Positions 61,301-64,000 of a stretch of 64,000 nt of DNA are shown here, piece by piece. Position 1 is the stretch's first letter. Every line of letters begins with the position of its first letter. Under the pieces are notes generated by a model, which was not told the DNA's origin, ran no database searches, and saw only the letters and a program-made list of their open reading frames with translations. The translations under genes were made by a program, and so were the position numbers. Source of the stretch: Tupaia tana (Eukaryota > Chordata > Mammalia > Scandentia > Tupaiidae). The stretch covers positions 42,075,218-42,139,217 of the forward strand of contig JAKSZU010000012.1 of NCBI GenBank assembly GCA_026018925.1, written 5' to 3'.

Positions 61301-61705
61301 CCTTGGTGGGGAGAGAGAGGTGAAATACCTCTTGATAATTACTTTGATGTTAGCCTTAGTGAACAGTCTTTATTGCTAACCCCTCTTCCAACAAACTGTT
61401 TGCTTCCTTAAGTGATAACCATTTTGAAGTGAAAAATACCTACCTGTAGATATAAATGGACTCCTGCCAATAGGTGGTTGGGGGTTTTTGCCTCAAAGTG
61501 TTCACTGATCAGTCGTCCCTTTCAAAGTCTCCGAGTTCTTCATGCTTGTTTTTGAGATTTGAGATGTTTTTTGGTAACATTGTCTTTTTTCCATCCTTTT
61601 TTTTTCTTTCCTAACCTGGTTTCTTCCAGTGCAACTGCAGATAGAAGACCTGACTCGTAAACTGCGCACAGGAGACCTGGGCATCCCCCCTAACCCTGAG
61701 GACAG
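57182..61705 (+). CDS. SF1: SF1 (splicing factor 1, branch-point binding), first three coding exons, partial
   Basis: SF1/BBP binds the intron branch point with its KH-QUA2 region and U2AF65 with its N-terminus during early spliceosome assembly. Canonical exons: 57182-57212, 58878-59006, 61630-61705, all in phase (G|AC, G|TG, then an AG-ending donor GTTGGG). They encode about 78 residues, beginning MATGANATPLDFPSKKRKRS. The U2AF-ligand motif KRKRSRW is intact, with W22 and the phosphorylatable S20. Exon 3 encodes VQLQIEDLTRKLRTGDLGIP and ends before the SPSP segment. The KH domain, zinc knuckle and proline-rich tail are beyond the window. The ATG lies in GCGCCATGG. The sequence agrees with the human protein from memory. 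Confidence 0.96.
57213..57588 (+). other. SF1: SF1 alternative extension of exon 1, frame broken by one base
   Basis: Continuing past the first donor gives GKLGPPGLPPLPGPKGGFEP and a proline-rich stretch, as in a longer human SF1 form I remember. A second donor, GGAG|GTGAGT, ends at 57588. From the ATG this exon is 407 nt, but joining in frame to exon 2 needs a length of 1 mod 3. After a run of nine Cs at 57407-57415 the read frame turns alanine-rich, while the neighbouring frame continues SPGASYPP-like and LYQRVSPPQP, ending GPAGGGG. One C too many would explain this. It could be an assembly error, a polymorphism, or loss of the long form. Confidence 0.75.
57589..58877 (+). other. SF1: SF1 intron 1 remainder
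   Basis: The GC-rich start (57589-57790) grades into ordinary intron. It contains a T-run at 58334-58362 and no lineage SINE. The acceptor TGTCTTTAG precedes 58878. Confidence 0.8.
59007..61629 (+). other. SF1: SF1 intron 2
   Basis: A 2.6-kb intron without lineage SINEs and without recognisable exons. T-runs occur at about 60568-60583 and 61597-61606. The acceptor is TTTCTTCCAG. The intron looks unusually free of repeats for this locus. Confidence 0.75.
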
Positions 61706-64000
61706 GTTGGGAAACAGTTTTAACCAGCTGACAGTAACGCTTTTACCTTTTTCTCGATATGTTTTACTGGTGGCAACATATTGTGTCAGTTCAATAAAAT
61801 TCTAGTAAGACGACTTGGTACTCCGACCTTCTGGGCACTAGGGTTTAATTAGCAATATGTATGAATAGTCAAGAATTAGAAAATTTGAATGAAACCTAAT
61901 TATTAGAATACAAAGTTACAGAAAAATGGACAACTGGTTTCCAATTGGTAAGCATGTAGATTTTAACCTGATTTACCCACCCCTAGGGACAGTGAGGTGG
62001 CCCGCTAATCTGCCTTTTTAGTACCTGCTTTGGCCGAAAGCCCAGGGGATAGAGTTTTTCTCACAGGTACACGGTACAGGGATTGAGTATTTTTGAGCAT
62101 CACCGACTTTGAGCAGGCCAGAACCTGGTCATCTCATTGCTGCAGTCTTGCTCATGGTTTTAGGGTGGTTTTAAAAATCAGATGAGATTTATAACCAACT
62201 TCCTTTGCTGCCAGTTAATTTTCAGCCTTGGCCATTGCCTGGGGGTGTTGGGAGGGGTCAGAATACTCTTCACCTGTTTTGGGAAGGCAAGCAACCAACC
62301 CTAAATTGCCCTTTTTTTTTTTTTATTTCCTCCCTTTTTAAAGGGATTGTGGGCCTTAAACAGCTGTGGTCATGCCATTTCATTGTACAGTTTTCCTTGT
62401 CTCTTAAGGCAAAAAGTGAGGGAAATGAACTTTTTAAACTGGTATTTATCAGCTGATTAATCTTTGAATAGCTAAAATCTGGTCATTTGAAAGAAGGGCA
62501 GTGAGCCTCTCAATGAAATTTCTTAGTGCATGCTGTATAGTTGAAAAGACTGCTTTAAAAAGTAATGTTTCTGGCTTTCATTACTCCATTAATAGTTTGT
62601 TAAATCCAGGAAGATGATTTAATGGCTTTAGAAGTCCCTTACACGTCTTTCTGCTGCCCATTGCCAGGAAACAAATTAGCATCTTTATTTCTCCATGTTG
62701 ATTCTTTAATTTTGTTTATATTTGTTATAATTTTACCTGTAGATTTGGTTCAAGGGTTACGTTGTATTTTATATTTCTTTTTAATTTTGAGGATTTTTCA
62801 AAAAATTAAGTTTGTAGACCACAACCGTTTGGTGCCTTTTTTGGCCTTTTTCCCTTTAATAATATGTGTACAGGTTACCAGGCAATTCCTCCAAAGGTTG
62901 AATTTTTAACAAACCTTCTTTGCTTCCTGAAAAACTAGGATTAGAATTTAGTTGATCTAGCTGGTGCCTATTCAAGATGAAGAAGTCGGGCCAGTCTAAC
63001 TCTAGAATACTAGCTTTTGCCTTTTACGTCCACAATTTGGGAAGAAATTAAACTGCTGTGAGGTCTTTAAATGGCCAATTTGGTTCTGGTAAACTTGTTT
63101 TGGTGATTAGCCAGGAATGTTTACTTCCAGATAGCTGTGGGGTGGGAATTAGAACCGTCAAGCATGTTAGAAATAAAACCAGCTCTGGCAGGGTTCTTCC
63201 TCCTTTGTATTCAGTTTTGAAAGAGGCCCTGATGCCTGATTGGTTTTGCTTCTGAGCCCAGGTTGGAGGGAAATGCATGAGTTTCTTAATAAGATTATTT
63301 CTTAAGGTGTATCTCAAAATTAAGCCACTTTATGCTATTTTGATGTTGCTTAACTTGATCATTTAAAAAGTGTTTTGTAATTTTTATAGACTTAAATGTG
63401 TAAGATAGTCTAATAAGCTGGGGTATGATTGCTTTTGTTCACTATTACTGGATTGTGCTAACAGTTGATACAAATGCTAGAAACGGAGGTGTCATTTAGC
63501 CGTCATTAGCCATGAACAAACCTGACCTTTTATTCCATCGTGTGTGTAACGTGGTGTGACATGGTTCCCTTCAGGCTGAAGACAGTGGGAGCAGCCGAGC
63601 TCAGCCCTTGCTCTCCAACTAGACAAGGTTCTCTCAACTAAACTGAGGGTGTAGGAGTCTGGACTACTTTCAGAATGTTTTTTATTAACCTCATCCACAT
63701 GGTCTCTTCCCTTCTTGCAGCTGCTACTAAATTTTCATTCAGAATATCAAGCCATGGTCCTTTTTGTAATCTTAACCCAGAATTCTAGGAGTGTAACTTC
63801 TCTTTTTTTACCGCAAAATCCAGCTGTGGTAAACTGACCATTTTATCATTACTATTTTTTTTTTACTTGTAGCAACAGCATTTTACTCCTTAAAAATGAG
63901 AGAGAAAATCTGCTTTCTGGACTTGTAAACTTGGGTGGAGAATCGTAGGTTTTCCCCTTGCTGTTTGCAGGTTCAGACCTTATGCAAGCATTTGACTAAA
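61706..64000 (+). other. SF1: SF1 intron 3, 5' part
   Basis: AT-rich, non-coding and without lineage SINEs. I see no exon up to the window end. The next exon, encoding the SPSPEPIYN segment and onward, is outside. Confidence 0.7.

Overview
The window is a piece of mammalian nuclear genome. It carries four protein-coding genes, all on the + strand, in the order CDC42BPG (3' end only), MEN1 (all coding exons), MAP4K2 (all 32 coding exons) and SF1 (first three coding exons). This is the conserved gene block of human 11q13.1 read in the opposite orientation. I placed exons by hand: conserved protein sequence, GT/AG boundaries and reading-frame phase had to agree. The reconstructed lengths support the calls: MEN1 gives 610 codons plus stop and MAP4K2 gives 820 codons plus stop, equal to the human proteins as I remember them.

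Layout: 1-5880 is the last part of CDC42BPG (citron-homology region, CRIB motif, 3' UTR). 5881-24180 is an intergenic block built almost entirely of nested lineage-specific tRNA-derived SINEs, with some older elements (MER5A-like, L2, a hAT-like fragment, a 67-bp mariner-like MITE). 24181-30858 is MEN1 with a promoter holding ZNF143-type elements. 30859-46120 is MAP4K2, which begins less than 400 bp after MEN1 ends. 46121-56340 is a second SINE/LINE-rich intergenic block. 56341-64000 is a CpG-rich SF1 promoter with a CCAAT-box array and the start of SF1.

Organism: a placental mammal. The dominant SINE (about 250-280 bp, tRNA-like head, CT-rich middle, tail reading CCCTATAGCAAAAA) is not Alu, B1/B2, the carnivore, bovine, horse, bat or rabbit type, or AfroSINE as I know them. 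One decayed 7SL-like monomer hints at Euarchontoglires. A colugo (Dermoptera, CYN-type SINEs) is my best guess, but it rests on memory of SINE families and is not proven.

The genes do not form an operon. Their products act separately: MRCK-gamma in CDC42-driven actin control, menin in nuclear MLL/JUND transcription complexes, GCK (MAP4K2) in JNK/p38 signalling, and SF1 in branch-point recognition. I found no undescribed biological system. The most interesting items are a 1-nt frame break in the long alternative SF1 exon 1, a recent ~2-kb tandem duplication in the SINE block, a 67-bp MITE family, a decayed copy of the MEN1 exon 4 splice boundary inside a later intron, and SINE insertions whose order can be read from target-site duplications.
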